From positions 124,001 through 188,000 of the forward strand of contig JBAMDO010000017.1 in the NCBI GenBank assembly GCA_037074765.1: a DNA stretch of 64,000 nt, given 5' to 3'. This stretch comes from Mansonella perstans. Taxonomy: Eukaryota > Nematoda > Chromadorea > Rhabditida > Onchocercidae. Positions 23,401 through 36,110 of this stretch are shown here, one piece after another. Every line of letters begins with the position of its first letter. Within the stretch, counting starts at the first letter, position 1. The notes beneath the pieces were generated by a model. The model had not been told where the DNA came from, did not search any database, and was given only the letters and a program-made list of their open reading frames with translations. Both the position numbers and the translations under genes were made by a program.

Positions 23401-23822
23401 AATTGATTATAAATTTCAGGCTTAAATTTGCTAGGATATTTCACCATAATTATATATTTTTTTTTTTTTTCTATTTCCCTTCTTTCATTGATTTTAACAA
23501 GATGGAAATCTGATTAAAACGAGTTTGATATTTTGTTCTAATGCTTATTCGTGAAATCTTTTTCATCAGTATTTGCCTATTCGAAGATTTGAATTTTAAT
23601 TTGATTTAATGCTTAATAAGTTTTTAAATAGTACTCTTGATTAACTTACGCTTACATCCTTTGGCTTTAAAATTGTCAATTCAAGATTGCATAGCGGTTT
23701 TCTTTAGCCGCTCATATTTTTTTAATTGACAATTTCGAATACATCTTGAATTATATTTTTTAATTCCATTCATTTATTTCATTTATTATTCGCTGTTCAT
23801 ATAATCACTTTGACATACTACT

Positions 23823-23866
23823 TATATATATATATATTGTGTGTGTGTGTGTGTATGTGTATGTTA
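23823..23866. repeat. (TA)n(TG)n microsatellite with two TTAGGC hexamers beside it
   Basis: Alternating TATATATA then GTGTGTGT and TATGTGTATG, directly followed by TTAGGCTTATTAGGC at 23864-23878. TTAGGC is the nematode telomere unit, but two copies in AT-rich DNA could be chance. Confidence 0.85.
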
Positions 23867-24006
23867 GGCTTATTAGGCAGTTGTTTACTTTCACTAAAGA
23901 TATTTTGGTTTTTTATATTGATCGAGACATTTCCTACAGCATTTCGATGCCTTCAATTACTTTTACTATAATGTTGCTTTGAAATGTTAAGGTACTATAT
24001 TGTTTT

Positions 24007-24360
24007 ATTTCTATTAAATATTCTTGCAGCTATCCGATACATTTTGTTTAACGCGGAGTTGTACAATTTTATAATTGATATACTCTGCACAATATGTTCG
24101 AAGTAAACTGAAATATGCTAATGTAATTCTAATAGATATAATGAGTAGATTAAAAGGGGAAGGAGGCAAAGGTTAAAATTAAAACCCATATTTCTATTAA
24201 ATATTTTTGCAACTATTCGATATATTTTGTTTAACGCGGAGTTGCACAATTTTATAATTGATATACTCTGTAAATATGTCTTGAAGTAAACTTACATGTG
24301 CTAATGTAATTTTAATAGATATAATGAGTACAGCCGAAGGTTAAAATCTAATTAGAGGAT
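24007..24360. repeat. Diverged tandem duplication, ~183-bp unit, 2 copies
   Basis: The copy from about 24007 recurs from about 24190. Both contain ATTTCTATTAAATATT, TTTTGTTTAACGCGGAGTTG, ACAATTTTATAATTGATATA and TAATAGATATAATGAGTA, with scattered substitutions and a shorter 3' end in the second copy. Confidence 0.87.
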
Positions 24361-25044
24361 TAGTTAGTAAAATGATTTAGAAATATTTGAGAAATAAACT
24401 GAACAAGTAGTGGCTTGTAAGAATGACTATTATATTATATGTATATGCAAAGTATTTTTAAGCTATACGGCATTGCATGGTTGATAAACGAAAGCAAAAA
24501 ACGATGCTATTTGCATTCATGCTGAAAAATAACAACTCTTTTATTAGGCATTTTCTATCCTTGCTTTTCACTTCCTTCTTTTCTCGCTACTTTTTTTATG
24601 CTTTCTTTTATGTTTCGGATGTTAGAATAGCCTTACTATCTTCTCTTTATTCATTAAACATCTTTTTACTCATCTCGAAACTGAATCAATTCTTGAAATT
24701 GTCATTTTGAAAACTATGTCCGAAACAAAATCCTGTCCATTTCACTTCTCAGAATCATCTTAGATTCTATACTCTTCTTTCTCAACCCATCGGGAAAATT
24801 CAAAAATCATGTCTAGTAAGGAATTGGCTGGAAGACTAAGTTATGAGGAAAACATGAGAACAAAAAATTCCTTCTGTTTTTTATGCAAATCTCAGACCAT
24901 TCATTTATCAAAAAGTGAATCCGCTCAATTTCTTTCTCGAGAATTTCTATGTTACGAGGTTGAATTTCTTGTTAACTTTTGATTTGAAATGTATTTTGCA
25001 AGTTATACTTTTCAATTATGTTCAAAAAATCTCCAATCAGAAAT

Positions 25045-25232
25045 TTAAAACTATGAGCATGAATTAGTTTAGTACTCAATTCAAAATTATGAGCATGAAT
25101 TAACTCAGTTACCCAATTCAAAACTATGAGAATGAATTAGCTCATTACCGAGTTCAAAACTATGAGCATGAATTAGCTCAGTTACCCAATTCAAAACTAT
25201 GAGCATGAATTAGCTCAGTTACCCAATTTATT
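25045..25232. repeat. Minisatellite, ~37-bp unit, about 5 copies
   Basis: The motif AACTATGAGCATGAATTAGC followed by TCAGTTACCCAATTCA repeats about five times. The first copies are more diverged (GAATTAGTTTAG, GAGAATG) and the last two are almost identical. Confidence 0.88.
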
Positions 25233-26265
25233 ACTCAGAGAGTTATAAAAATGACAATATATCGATATATTCAAATTTTTATTAAATGAACAAAAAATTT
25301 TTTGAAAGTAGAAATAAACGAAGCTTCACCCAATTAAGTGTCGCATAGTAAGTGTCATCGAAGCAGTTAATTCAAAACAAACAGTACGATTGTAGACTTG
25401 CAATCTATTCCACGTAGTTGAAATGATTAGATTGTTCTATGTCTAATTAAAACAAATATTTTAATTACAAACAATACTGGCAGAATTAATTTACACCATG
25501 ATTACTTATTTTCAGCAATGCTTTTAGCTACAATAATACGGAATCAAATGAAAGTACTAACGTTTCATTGGCGATAAATGCTACTTTCTGTGTTACTATT
25601 CATAAATCCAAAGCTTGTAAAGATCTGCAATCTTCATTCTTCGAATTTTTACAAATAATTTGATTACTTGATTTAACAATGAGTTAAATTTTTTTAAAAT
25701 AACAATCTATCAACTTAGTTAAGCTGTATTTTTTTTTTTTTTTTTTTTTTAAATGGTCTCTTAGAATAGTTTCCTCTCAAAATGCTCCGAAAATGGACGC
25801 CGGTATGAGTTCATTTGAAATTTTAAGATTAAATTATAAAATTTAGCAGCTGTTGGTATTGCTATTGGAAAAATGCTCTCTGATTACATATTATCAACTG
25901 TTTTCCACAATATCTGATGAATTTAGAACTTCGGACTACTAACAATCAAATGAGATAAAAATCTTTCATTGAAGGCTCTTTGTAATTTCTATATCATCCA
26001 CTGTTATTAGGATTGCAGATCTTCGCTATTTAAGTGTTGGAAACTGGTTTTTTTTTTGTCGTACCAAGCAATTTATTTACGCCAAATTCATCCCTCAAAA
26101 CTCTGGCCATTGTCATAAACTCAATCAATCTGTTCTTTTACAGGTAGTAACTGTAGCAAAAACTGATTCAATTTTATTTCCCTCTGAAATCTCATGGAAT
26201 TTTTTCAATAATTTACTAGTTTTTGAGGCGAAATATCATCCTCTCGTTTCATCTTCTACACTTCA

Positions 26266-26642
26266 AGGAATCGTTCGAATATCAGAACTTCAGAATGAAC
26301 AGGTTATCGTAGGAATCGTCCGAATATTAGAACTTCAGAATGAACAGATTGTCGTAGGAATCGTCCGAATACCACAACTTCAGAATGAACTGCTGGTTAT
26401 CGTAAGAGTCGTCCGAATATCAGAATTCAGAATGAACAGGTGGTTATCGTAGGAATCGCCCAGATATTAGAACTTCAGAATGAACAGGTTATCGTAGGAA
26501 TCGTCCGAATATTAGAACTTCAGAATGAACAGGTGTTATCGTAAGAATCGTCCGAATATCAGAACTTCAGAATGAACAGGTGATTATCGTAAGAATCGTC
26601 CGAGTATCAAAACTTCAGAATGAACAGATGGTTATCGTAATA
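26266..26642. repeat. Minisatellite, ~45-bp unit, about 8 copies
   Basis: CTTCAGAATGAAC recurs near 26288, 26333, 26378, 26427, 26472, 26517, 26563 and 26611. Between these lies a variable GGTTATCGTAGGAATCGTCC segment with small indels. The array is imperfect, so it is older than the 47-bp array near tomm-40. Confidence 0.9.
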
Positions 26643-26866
26643 GCTTTGCCAATAGAATCATCTCGCAAAATTTTTTTGTCGTCAAATACATCTCAAAAAT
26701 AATTCCTATGTTGCTTCAATATTTTGCCCGCTGTCATTGTACGAAAGAATCCTCCATGCATCTATGATGACATTGCCAATCAGAAAAAAGGGTTCGCCCA
26801 ACGAATCATCCGATGAAAATTCGGTCACACGTAGGGTTGGGCATTATCTGATTTGTTTAGTAGACA

Positions 26867-26893
26867 TAGAGAGAGAGAGAGAGAGAGAGAGAG
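26867..26893. repeat. (GA)n microsatellite
   Basis: An uninterrupted GA dinucleotide run of about 13 units, roughly 185 bp upstream of the first supported spsb exon. Confidence 0.92.
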
Positions 26894-27076
26894 CTAGGAT
26901 GAAGCGAGAATGTTCTCCCTTGTTTGGTATATAGGATCTCCCAGAAGAAGAAGAATGGATGATTCTTGTCTTTACGAGAATCTTAACAATATTATATCTC
27001 ATCTTTACGATTATCGCGAGAATTGATGGGTAATTTTTTTTTGTAAAGAAATGTATAATTTCAGAATCAGCCAACG

Positions 27077-30000
27077 ATGGGTCATCGTTTGTCTGTTCAA
27101 ATCCAAGGTGATAATTCGACCATTGAAAGTAAGTGCATGCTTAATTCATTAATTTTATTTCATTCTCTTTTAATTTTTATAAATTTTACTTATAACTTTT
27201 GAACAAATTAAATAATACATTCATCAACAATGAATGCATTATTAGTTTAGTGAATGTAGCATAATTCACGTAAGTTAAAAATATCCACGTCTATGAGATT
27301 TATTAAAAAAGAATTGAAAATTTACTTTTGTTAAACGGACAAAAGTTACAAAATTCATTAAATGCAATACAAAAAGTCATTCATTAATTGCTTTTTATTT
27401 CAATGCATTAGTTTTTATTAATTTATTTTTTTTGCCATCAGTTTCACCCTTATCAGCGCTTCATTGGAATGATTCATTTGATTTTTTTTATTTATCAAAA
27501 ATATTTCAATTTTTTTTTTGCTTATTCAAATTTATTTATCTTTAAAATTTAAAATTTACTTGTTTGTCTATTTAATTTACTTATTCAAATTTTAAAATTT
27601 AAAATTTACTTATCCAAAATATTTCAATTCTAACACTGCTAATAAGATTTGTTTATGAATATTGTTATATGTTAGCATCCAAATGAAGTTAGTTTTCTGA
27701 ATACATAATATTGATTTAAATGATTTCGATTCATCTATAAAAAAAAAAGACACCATTTTCAATTCCTGTTGGCGAAATTTTTAGTGTTTTTTTTTTTTTT
27801 TATTTTTTGTTTTTAGATTCTATTTTCTCGTATTTTCATTGCACTTTTCAATTTTATAGCTAGTTGATTCACACGAAAATTGCATTCACACGTCATTGAC
27901 TTGTTTTTGTAAAAAATTATACGCTATTCAAAATCGATTCAAATCATTCCTCCTACAGTTCTTCATGCAATTTTCTGTGTATTCGTTTTGATCAGAAGCA
28001 CACAATTTTAACTATTTATTTTTCATTGCTATTTTGAACTGAAATTGAAAGAAAATGTTACTGCATAAATCATTTCGATTGCGCAGTAATTCGTATCTTT
28101 CATTATACGAAAGGTTTTTTTCGATATTATAAAAAAGGAGAAGTGGAAGTGACTGGCAAAAGTTATTGCCGTAGGAAATGCGTTTGATGTTTATTTATAG
28201 ACTGAATCAGTGTTTGTTGTTATTAATCTAATCCCAGAGGTGATCAAAGCCAAAAAATTTTTTTTAGGCTAAATTTTTTTAAGGCCAAAATAATGCTATC
28301 AATTTCTGTACTCATTCAAGTGAATTCTGTTTCGATTATTCTTGCTTAGTAGTGAGGAAGTTATGGCAAAAAATGATTGCTTATTTATAGCTACAAACAA
28401 AATTTTGATTTAATGCGAAAACATTGCATTTGGTGGCACGACATTGCAGTGTTTTAATGTAGGAGTTTATAATTTAAAAATTTCAAAATATAAAAATGAT
28501 ATTTGGAAAGAAAATGCTGGCTCTAACTTCTGATTCTAAAGTTAATCTGAGTGGAATTGAAAAATGAAAATATCCTTTTGTTATAAAGATTTGAACAACA
28601 ACTAAATCACTCTCATTTTCTTAATAATGTGATTTTTCAATTTATTGCTCCATTCTGTCTCGCTGATATCGTATTTTAAAGCAAATTACAATTTTTTTAA
28701 AATTTCTTTCAAGATAATCCTCAGGAAAGATTTTTAGTCTGTTTATTCCAAAGTTTTTTTTCTTTGCAGCAACTAGCACAGAAAACCCAATGACTGTTGT
28801 AATCCAAGAAATACATCCAAAATTTTGTTCGCTTAGTCATTTAAGATTTCTGATCATTTGATTGCCTTTTGTTCATTTCATTTGTAGCCCAAGAAAAGCA
28901 ATATTATTTATAGAATAAAAAGTAAAAATCTGTATTTATTATTCTTTATTAAACATATTAAATTGTTTTCACTGTAGTGGGTTATAGGAAATAGTTACTG
29001 CGTGAGTCAAGTATAATTAGCTCATGTTAATCATTTCATAAATTTAGGCTGACTTTCAGATGCGAATTTTTGTTGGGAATGTGAGTACCGCTACAACTTC
29101 TTTTCGAACTAAAACTCTGCTAAATTTCTTTTTTTTACCAGTAGTTTGGTTTTCACTATGGTGTTATTACTGATAAATTTTATCAAAGATTAGTTTTTTT
29201 TTTTTTTTTAAGTTTCCTTATAATAGGCAAAACTGATGTTGATGATATAATCTAATGATATCGAATTCAAAGGAGTTTTTTCTTTGGAAAATGTTTCCAC
29301 TTAGAGAATCCTTTCGCTAATCTCGATATTTTCTCGTCGTATAATATATACTCGTGTTTAAACGGCAAATTACATAAATTTTTCGTTTGGTTACGTTATT
29401 ACTCCACTTGGTTGATTCTTTGGACGAGTGGTTTTTGCCCAGATTTCGATATTTTTTTCGTTTTATACATCTTCATAATTATCCATTTAAATTCCTTTAT
29501 TTTTGCCTTATTTCTTTTATTTTCAATTTAACATCTTCTTCTCTGGCTAGGCATGATAAGCAAACGAACTGAGATACCTTTAGAAAATTCTGAAATACGC
29601 ATCGAAGCGATGATTTTTCTAATTTTTTTTCGCCATTTTTTGCGGAAAATTAATGCTGCTATACTGAAAGCATAGTGATGGAAGATTCTTGGCAACTTCA
29701 TTATTCGAATTAATGGAATACAAAAAATATATAAAAACAAAAACTTAAGGATGCATTTGTAATGAGGAATGGGACTAATTAAATTGGGAAAACTGTTGAA
29801 AGAAATTGATTAGTTGAATCAGAAGTCCCTAAATGATACATTTAACATTTGACCCTGCCATCTCTTTTTTTTAAGATGCTTAAATTGATTGAACTGGTTC
29901 CCACCTATGTTTAGTTCTCTAGAAAGAGTTGGAAAAATAAGTTGACGAATTTTTACGTTGGTAGGCTTTGTTTTCAATTATACTACGTAAATTACCACAA

Positions 30001-33000
30001 ATTATTTATTATAAAGTTATTTTATGTTTGACTGGTTTGGAAGTTCCTGTATTTTCTTCGTACAGCATATGTTTAAGAGTTCTTCAGAGGACGAATAAAG
30101 GGATTTCGCTGATTATTGAAGTTTTTCATGTTCTTTTTTTGTTTGAAAATTCCTTCAAGCATATTTCTGGGCACTATCATATTTTGATACTCAGGGGACG
30201 CGTAAATTTTAGTATCGGTCTTGTTGCATGTCGTTTCAGAAATTACCTATTCCTCAAAATGTCAGACGTTTAAATCAGAGGTGTTAGTTGTATTTCTCTT
30301 ACTTTTTCCCTAGAACTAATTTCTGTAACAAAGTTTAAAATTTGCACATTCTAGCAACATATCCGCATCCTTTTTTGAATCTTAATTTTTTGATTTTCAG
30401 CTTTTAGATCTATATAAATTTATTTTTTTAATTAATTTGGGTCATTAACTATATTTTAATATTCCACTTAGTTTTTTTTGAAATTTCTCTTTTAATTAAC
30501 AACATGTGTTCATTTCAATATTTACATTTTTTTAATCGAATGATCAATAAAATTTATCAGAAAACTCTTATTGAAGAATAATGTGATTTTTATACCTAAT
30601 AGAGCAGCATCCTTCTTCCGTCTTCTTCCGTCAAAAATATAAAAAATATTAGTGAAGTTTTTCCAAGATGTGGGCATTTTTTGCATTTTGAAAATCCACT
30701 AAATTGTAATTGTAAATTGGTATTTGGCGAAGTCTTTGATGATTCTTCTCTCGAAATTGTTATTTTTTCTTCTCAAAATTTCTCGAAATCTCAAAAATTA
30801 TCATATTAATGATAATTTCATTCCATAGGAAATGTGTACTAATCATAGATGATTGTTTATAAAAAATTTGAATATAAGATCAATCAATATTTTACTTGCT
30901 AGTTCCTTTCAATGTCAAGTGGGTGAATTTTCTCAGGAAATTCTGACAAAAAAATAATTCTTGTGTCCATTTCGATTAAGGAAAACTATTTAGAGAGAGC
31001 TAGGCGTTGTAGCAAAGTAGTAAGATATATTGATCGTTTCGGGAAGCATTTTATTAAAATAAGAGAATAATCGTAGTGGATCCGTGTTAGAACCTCATTT
31101 CCTTCCATACTTCATTTAAAAAACCTGTTTGGTTGAAGGATAACACGTTTCTTCATTCGTTATCATATCTCAACGCTTCAATCTTCCTTTCTTCTTTGTC
31201 ATATTCTCTATACTGTCTAGTAGTAATCAGATGAAATTTGAATCAACGATTGAAAATTGAAACTTTTATGGAAAATAATTTTATTCTTCTTTCCTATTAT
31301 TTATGAACTGTTCTACAATTTTCACTTCAAATATATAGTATTCACAGTAGTTTGATAAATTTTGAACAAAATATTTTTCATGATTGTATCAGTTGTTCTT
31401 CTCCTTAGATCTTATCGATAGCATGCTGGATCGTATTTCAGACTGTATTAATTTGCGTAGATGTACATCGAGATTTATCACATGCTTGTGCACTGCTAAG
31501 ATATATTTCTTTCACGTCTTTTAAAATATTTGTTTAGGTTTTTACTTTTTACGCCAATGAAGATCTCATTGGTCTAAAATTCTTTCTTTGAAATGCTTTC
31601 CATATGCGTTTAAAATTATGCGAATTGCGACTCTTAAAAACATTTCAGTTCGATAGAAGACATATGATTTAGTCACTTCTGAAAATGAATATCTGAAGCT
31701 ATGAGTAGCTATAGATATATTGGAATATATGAGAAATTAATGTCTAATAATGGAGGTTTCATTTTAAAAAATAAATTCAACGTCAAACTGCAAGCTTTTC
31801 CTGAATAAAAGGGATCACATTTTTCGTTTTGGTTAATAAGTCAGTTAATATTTTAAATAAGGAAGGAAGAAATTTTTTCTATTTCAAAAATACTTTTTCT
31901 TTTTTATTCACAAGTTTTCGTTCATCTTTCTATTACAGGATTCTCTTTCTAGTACACTCATAGATTTTTGTACATGGATTCTGAGTTTTTATTTGCTTTG
32001 ATCTTTTTCCAATCTTCTTTGCATTATCATGCAGAATGCAAGGCAGATATATCAATATATGACATCGAGAAATTTTTGATTAAGCGCTTTTGAGACCAAA
32101 GATAAAGCTCAGCCTCAAGTTTCAGGATCAAAAATGAAACAAACTTGGCAAATTTGTAGTAAACATTGCATCACTTCTCTTTGTTACAAACATATTACCT
32201 TTTATTCATAATAAAAGTATTTGTATTAATAATTTCCATTGCTTTATAATGAAATGGCGGGTGAGGATTGTAAGAATGAGGAATATGTAGTAGTATATGA
32301 AAAGTTAAAAATCAGTAGATATTTCTGCATATTTGTCGATGTTGTTATTATTGTAGTATATGTTTTTTTTTTTTTTTTCAGTCATTGATATAATGTCGTT
32401 AGATTTCCAAAATTTATGATATTATGCGAAAGTATACAGTGGGAAGTTTTACAGTATCATTCTCTTGAAATCTTAAGTCATAATGTTGATTTTTAGAAGA
32501 TTAACTTTACCTTAAATATATCCTATCCTTGGCCAAGAAATAGGCTAAATTTAAAAGAGGTTATATTAATCTTAAATATGTAAATATTAATTCGTTTCAT
32601 GATTTGATAAGTTTTTTTTTAGAAGATTTTTATTCATTTCAGATGTTCCGTCACTAACAGGTTCATTGCTCGATGTCACTATTGGTGGTAGCAATGCAGT
32701 GATACATTCAACCACACAACAACCAACCATTCGTCAAAATGTCTCAACACATAGAGTTTTTCACCCTTCACGTGAAACACAAGCTGGATCTAGTGTGACT
32801 GAAGAGTGTGTTAGCAATCCTGTTGTCGAAATCGGTAGAAAAGGTAGCAGTAACAGTTTACGGAGACAGCATCTTTTTAATCGTTCGCATCGTACTTCAC
32901 GTGAACAGAATCGAAGTTTAAGCAATGGTTTTATGTCACATACAACTATGATAGTGGAATTGAATGGTTTACGGTCACGCACCCAATCAAATGCTAATCC

Positions 33001-36000
33001 TATGGTTTGTCTTTGCACTATAATTTTACAATGTAAAAGATTTTATATTTTGCGCATTAGACTTTAATAGATGCCTCTCTATATATCCATATAATAAATT
33101 CTAGATATTAATTGTAAATCTTAGTTTAGCGCTCTCATTTATAAATTTCTACAATCGTGTAAATTGACTGAATTTAAAAAACTAATTAAAATGTTATTTA
33201 AAACAATTCTTCCAATTCCTTTTTTACAGGGTTCTTGTTATGAGGACATGTTCCGTCCAAGTCGCTTTGATCAAATCATTAGTTCTACGCCACTACCACT
33301 TGAAGTAATGGAATCATATGCATGGAATCCAGATGATCGCTCGCTGAATATTTTTGTTAAGGATGATGATCGACTGACATTTCATAGGCATCCCGTTGCT
33401 CAATCTACTGATTCCATTCGTGCTAAGGTGATTTAAGCAATTGAAAACATTAAATTTATGGCTGGTTCTGTTTTTTTTTTTTTGTTATTTCTGGTAATTA
33501 ACAATTGTTCACATGTCGATTGATTTGTTTTGTTTTTCTTTTTTCCTGTTTAAATTTCATTGATTTTTTTTTTTGATGTACAAATTATGTTGGATTTAGT
33601 TTCTTTTTTATTGCGTCTTTGCAAATTTAAGAATCTCATAATCTACGAAATTTTGAATTTAGTTTAGTTGATCAACAATTTATGTTATCATTTTTAGCTC
33701 GCACTGAATTAAACTTAAAGAAAGGAAATAATAATTGATTCCCTTAATTCCAAGTAGTGATCTCTCTCGTTTTATTGATCGACGAGAATCTCTATAACAA
33801 AAATATCCTTCGGAAAATTGAACAAATGTCAGATGCATTTTAATCTAGATTGTGGTTTAATAATTATCATTTAAGCTAGTATTTAGTTTCGAAACATTTT
33901 TGTTGTTTTGCACTGTCTAGCGAAATTCAAATTCACTTTTCGTCAGAAATTTCTAAGCCTATTTACTGGTATTAATTTCAGGTATAAGGAAGTATATATT
34001 CTCTCTATGCTAACTTTTCAATCTTAACATTTAGCTATTCTATTTCAAGATTGGTTTCTCGAAGGGTTTTCATGTTTGGCAAATTAAATGGCCACAGAGA
34101 CAGCGAGGAACTCATGCTTCAGTTGGCGTAGCAACGAAAGCAGCTTCATTGCATGCTGTTGGTTATACTTCACTTATTGGTTCGAATAGTGAATCTTATG
34201 GATGGGATTTGAGTTAGTATTTTTTGTCCTTTATTACCTCTGATTCATTGTATAACTTTCTATTTGTATATACGAGCAAAACAGGAAAGACATGGACATA
34301 CTGCATTAACTGTAGGTTGTAAGGCAAGATTTCAATAATATTTCTTAGCTGCTTGCATTTTCAATGAAAAGCACTCTTAAATATCCTTCAGTTCAGAATC
34401 TGCTCTTCTATTTGCTCTGTTTTTTAAAATAGATAGATCCGAAAATCCTGTATAATTTTAACATTCACTTGAGGAGTGCATTGAATTGCAAGAATCATAG
34501 TTTATTGTTTATTTTGGTAGTTCAACATACAAGAAAAACTTGTTGTTTAACTTCTTATAAGAAGACCAAGTTACATTTGTCCGATCTTGTGCGAAATATT
34601 GGAATAACTTCAGGAAATAGACCAGTAACTTAACGTGCTGCAGTAGACCAGTAATTTAATGGCCAAAATATCTTTCTTTTAAGTTCATTAAGTTGTCATA
34701 TTTTGAAACTGAAATAGGTATAATTGAAGTTGGAATGGATATTAAGAACAATTTTTAGTACGCAATAAATGCTATCATGATTCAAAGAACACAAATGGTT
34801 GGACATATCCCAAGTGTGTACTGCATGATGAGAATCAATTGGCACCAGATCAGTTCTACTGTATTCTTGATATGGACGAAGGATACATGGCATTTGCTTC
34901 GGATATTGATTATTATGGTGTAGCATTTACGGGTTTGAAGGGTCGAGAACTATATCCAGTTGTTTCCGCTGTTTGGGGTCATTGTGAAATTACGATAAAA
35001 TATCTTGGAGGGCTTGATCGTTAGTTCTTCATCGACTTTTTTCAGTGCCTTATTTTTTTTAAGAAATTGAAGACTAAAATTTTTTAACTTGGAAAAAAAT
35101 TTAGCTGTTGAAGTTGAATTGGAGGGTTAGTTGAAATTAAATTGGATCTTGCTAATTGTGATTAAATTGGTAGTGGGATCTTTCTAATTATGATGTCTCA
35201 CATTTTAGATATTAAAAAGCATGTTTAGTGCTCAAAACGCATGGAGCTTAGCTTCAAAAGCTACTTATCGAAATATTAAATAACTTAGAAATTTAAATAT
35301 CATTCCTTTAGTGTTATACAAATAGTATGTAAAGCATTGTGCCAAAAGGCTGTCAGCATATTCTTAACTTTTTTATACATTTTCAGTCCTCATACTTGTT
35401 TGTTTCTGATATAAAAAATATAAAATATTAGTTTTTATGAATTTTAATAGCATTAAAAACAGAAATATGAAGAATATTGATGTAGTTTGCTACACTGCTT
35501 TAGTGCTCATTGAAATTTCAAATTTGGGCTTCTAAACATTGTTTAGAAAACTTTTTTACCAAATATTCGAAAAAAAATAATAAAAAAAAATAGACCAGTC
35601 AGTCGACATGGAATCGATCAACACTAGATGATTAGCGCGCTTTCAAAGATGTTTATGTCTTTCAAATTTAGAAAATCATGCAATAAAAACAAATACAAAC
35701 TGAATGCAATTATATTCAGGCATTTATTGAATGTTTTTAGTTTTTCATACAATTAGATGGCTCAATTTCGGGATAATAGTTTTGGTTACGAATGATTTTA
35801 TGTTTCTTGGCGTTTCGTCTAATTAGGGGGAAGGATATCTTTAATTATTCTTAGTTTATTTTTCTTCTCGAAGAAGGAAGAGGGAAAAACAAATTCTTAA
35901 TCAATTATAGTAACAAACTTTTATAGAAAGTTTTCAATATTTTACAGAAGTATTCAATATTTTAATTTTTTGTTTACAGCTGAACCGTTGACGCTTTTGG

Positions 36001-36110
36001 AATCATGCCGACGATCTATTCGGACATATTTAGGAAAAGAACGTATTTGTCGAATACGGGAACTGAGGTTACCAATTGGCCTGAAAAAATATTTGTTATA
36101 TAAATGCTAA
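27077..36110 (+). CDS. SPSB/gustavus-type SPRY-domain SOCS-box protein, complete model, 6 exons
   Basis: SPSB proteins are substrate receptors of a cullin-5/elongin-BC ubiquitin ligase: the SPRY domain binds short DINNN-like peptides and the SOCS box binds elongins. Exons: 27077-27128, 32643-33004, 33230-33427, 34050-34212, 34759-35019, 35980-36110; phases agree, about 388 residues against about 273 in human SPSB1. The SPRY region is very clear: [95 protein letters not shown]. The SOCS box ([19 protein letters not shown] ... [14 protein letters not shown]) keeps the LxxxC elongin motif, but the LPLP cullin-5 motif reads RLPI. An extra N-terminal stretch of about 120 residues is Ser/Arg/Thr-rich. 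Intron 1 is 5.5 kb, so the first exon ([17 protein letters not shown]) is the least certain part. Confidence 0.92.
27129..32642 (+). other. 5.5-kb first intron of spsb
   Basis: Runs from a GTAAGT donor at 27129 to an ATTTCAG acceptor at 32642. The plus strand is T-rich throughout. Open frames at 29387-29572, 29968-30273 and on the minus strand at 29528-29740 are hydrophobic chance frames without splice or family support. No RNA gene, mobile element or clear enhancer motif was recognised. Alternative first exons could lie here. Confidence 0.6.

Larger units (their letters stand above)
20493..27064. other. 6.6-kb region between tomm-40 and spsb, no supported gene
   Basis: The plus strand is T-rich for much of this stretch, as in introns of plus-strand genes here, so part of it may be transcribed (a long outron or unseen 5' exons of spsb). 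It holds a 183-bp tandem duplication, two minisatellites and two microsatellites, listed separately. One 148-nt open stretch after a TTTCAG (25516-25663) could be a small exon, but it has no recognisable motif. I found no RNA gene. Confidence 0.45.

Noticed and set aside
23864..23878. Two TTAGGC hexamers, considered as an interstitial telomere remnant
   Set aside because: Only two copies, separated by three bases, next to a microsatellite. Chance is a sufficient explanation.
29968..30273. 101-codon plus-strand frame inside the spsb intron
   Set aside because: T-rich composition yields a Phe/Leu/Ile-rich peptide typical of chance frames in these introns. No homology was recognised.
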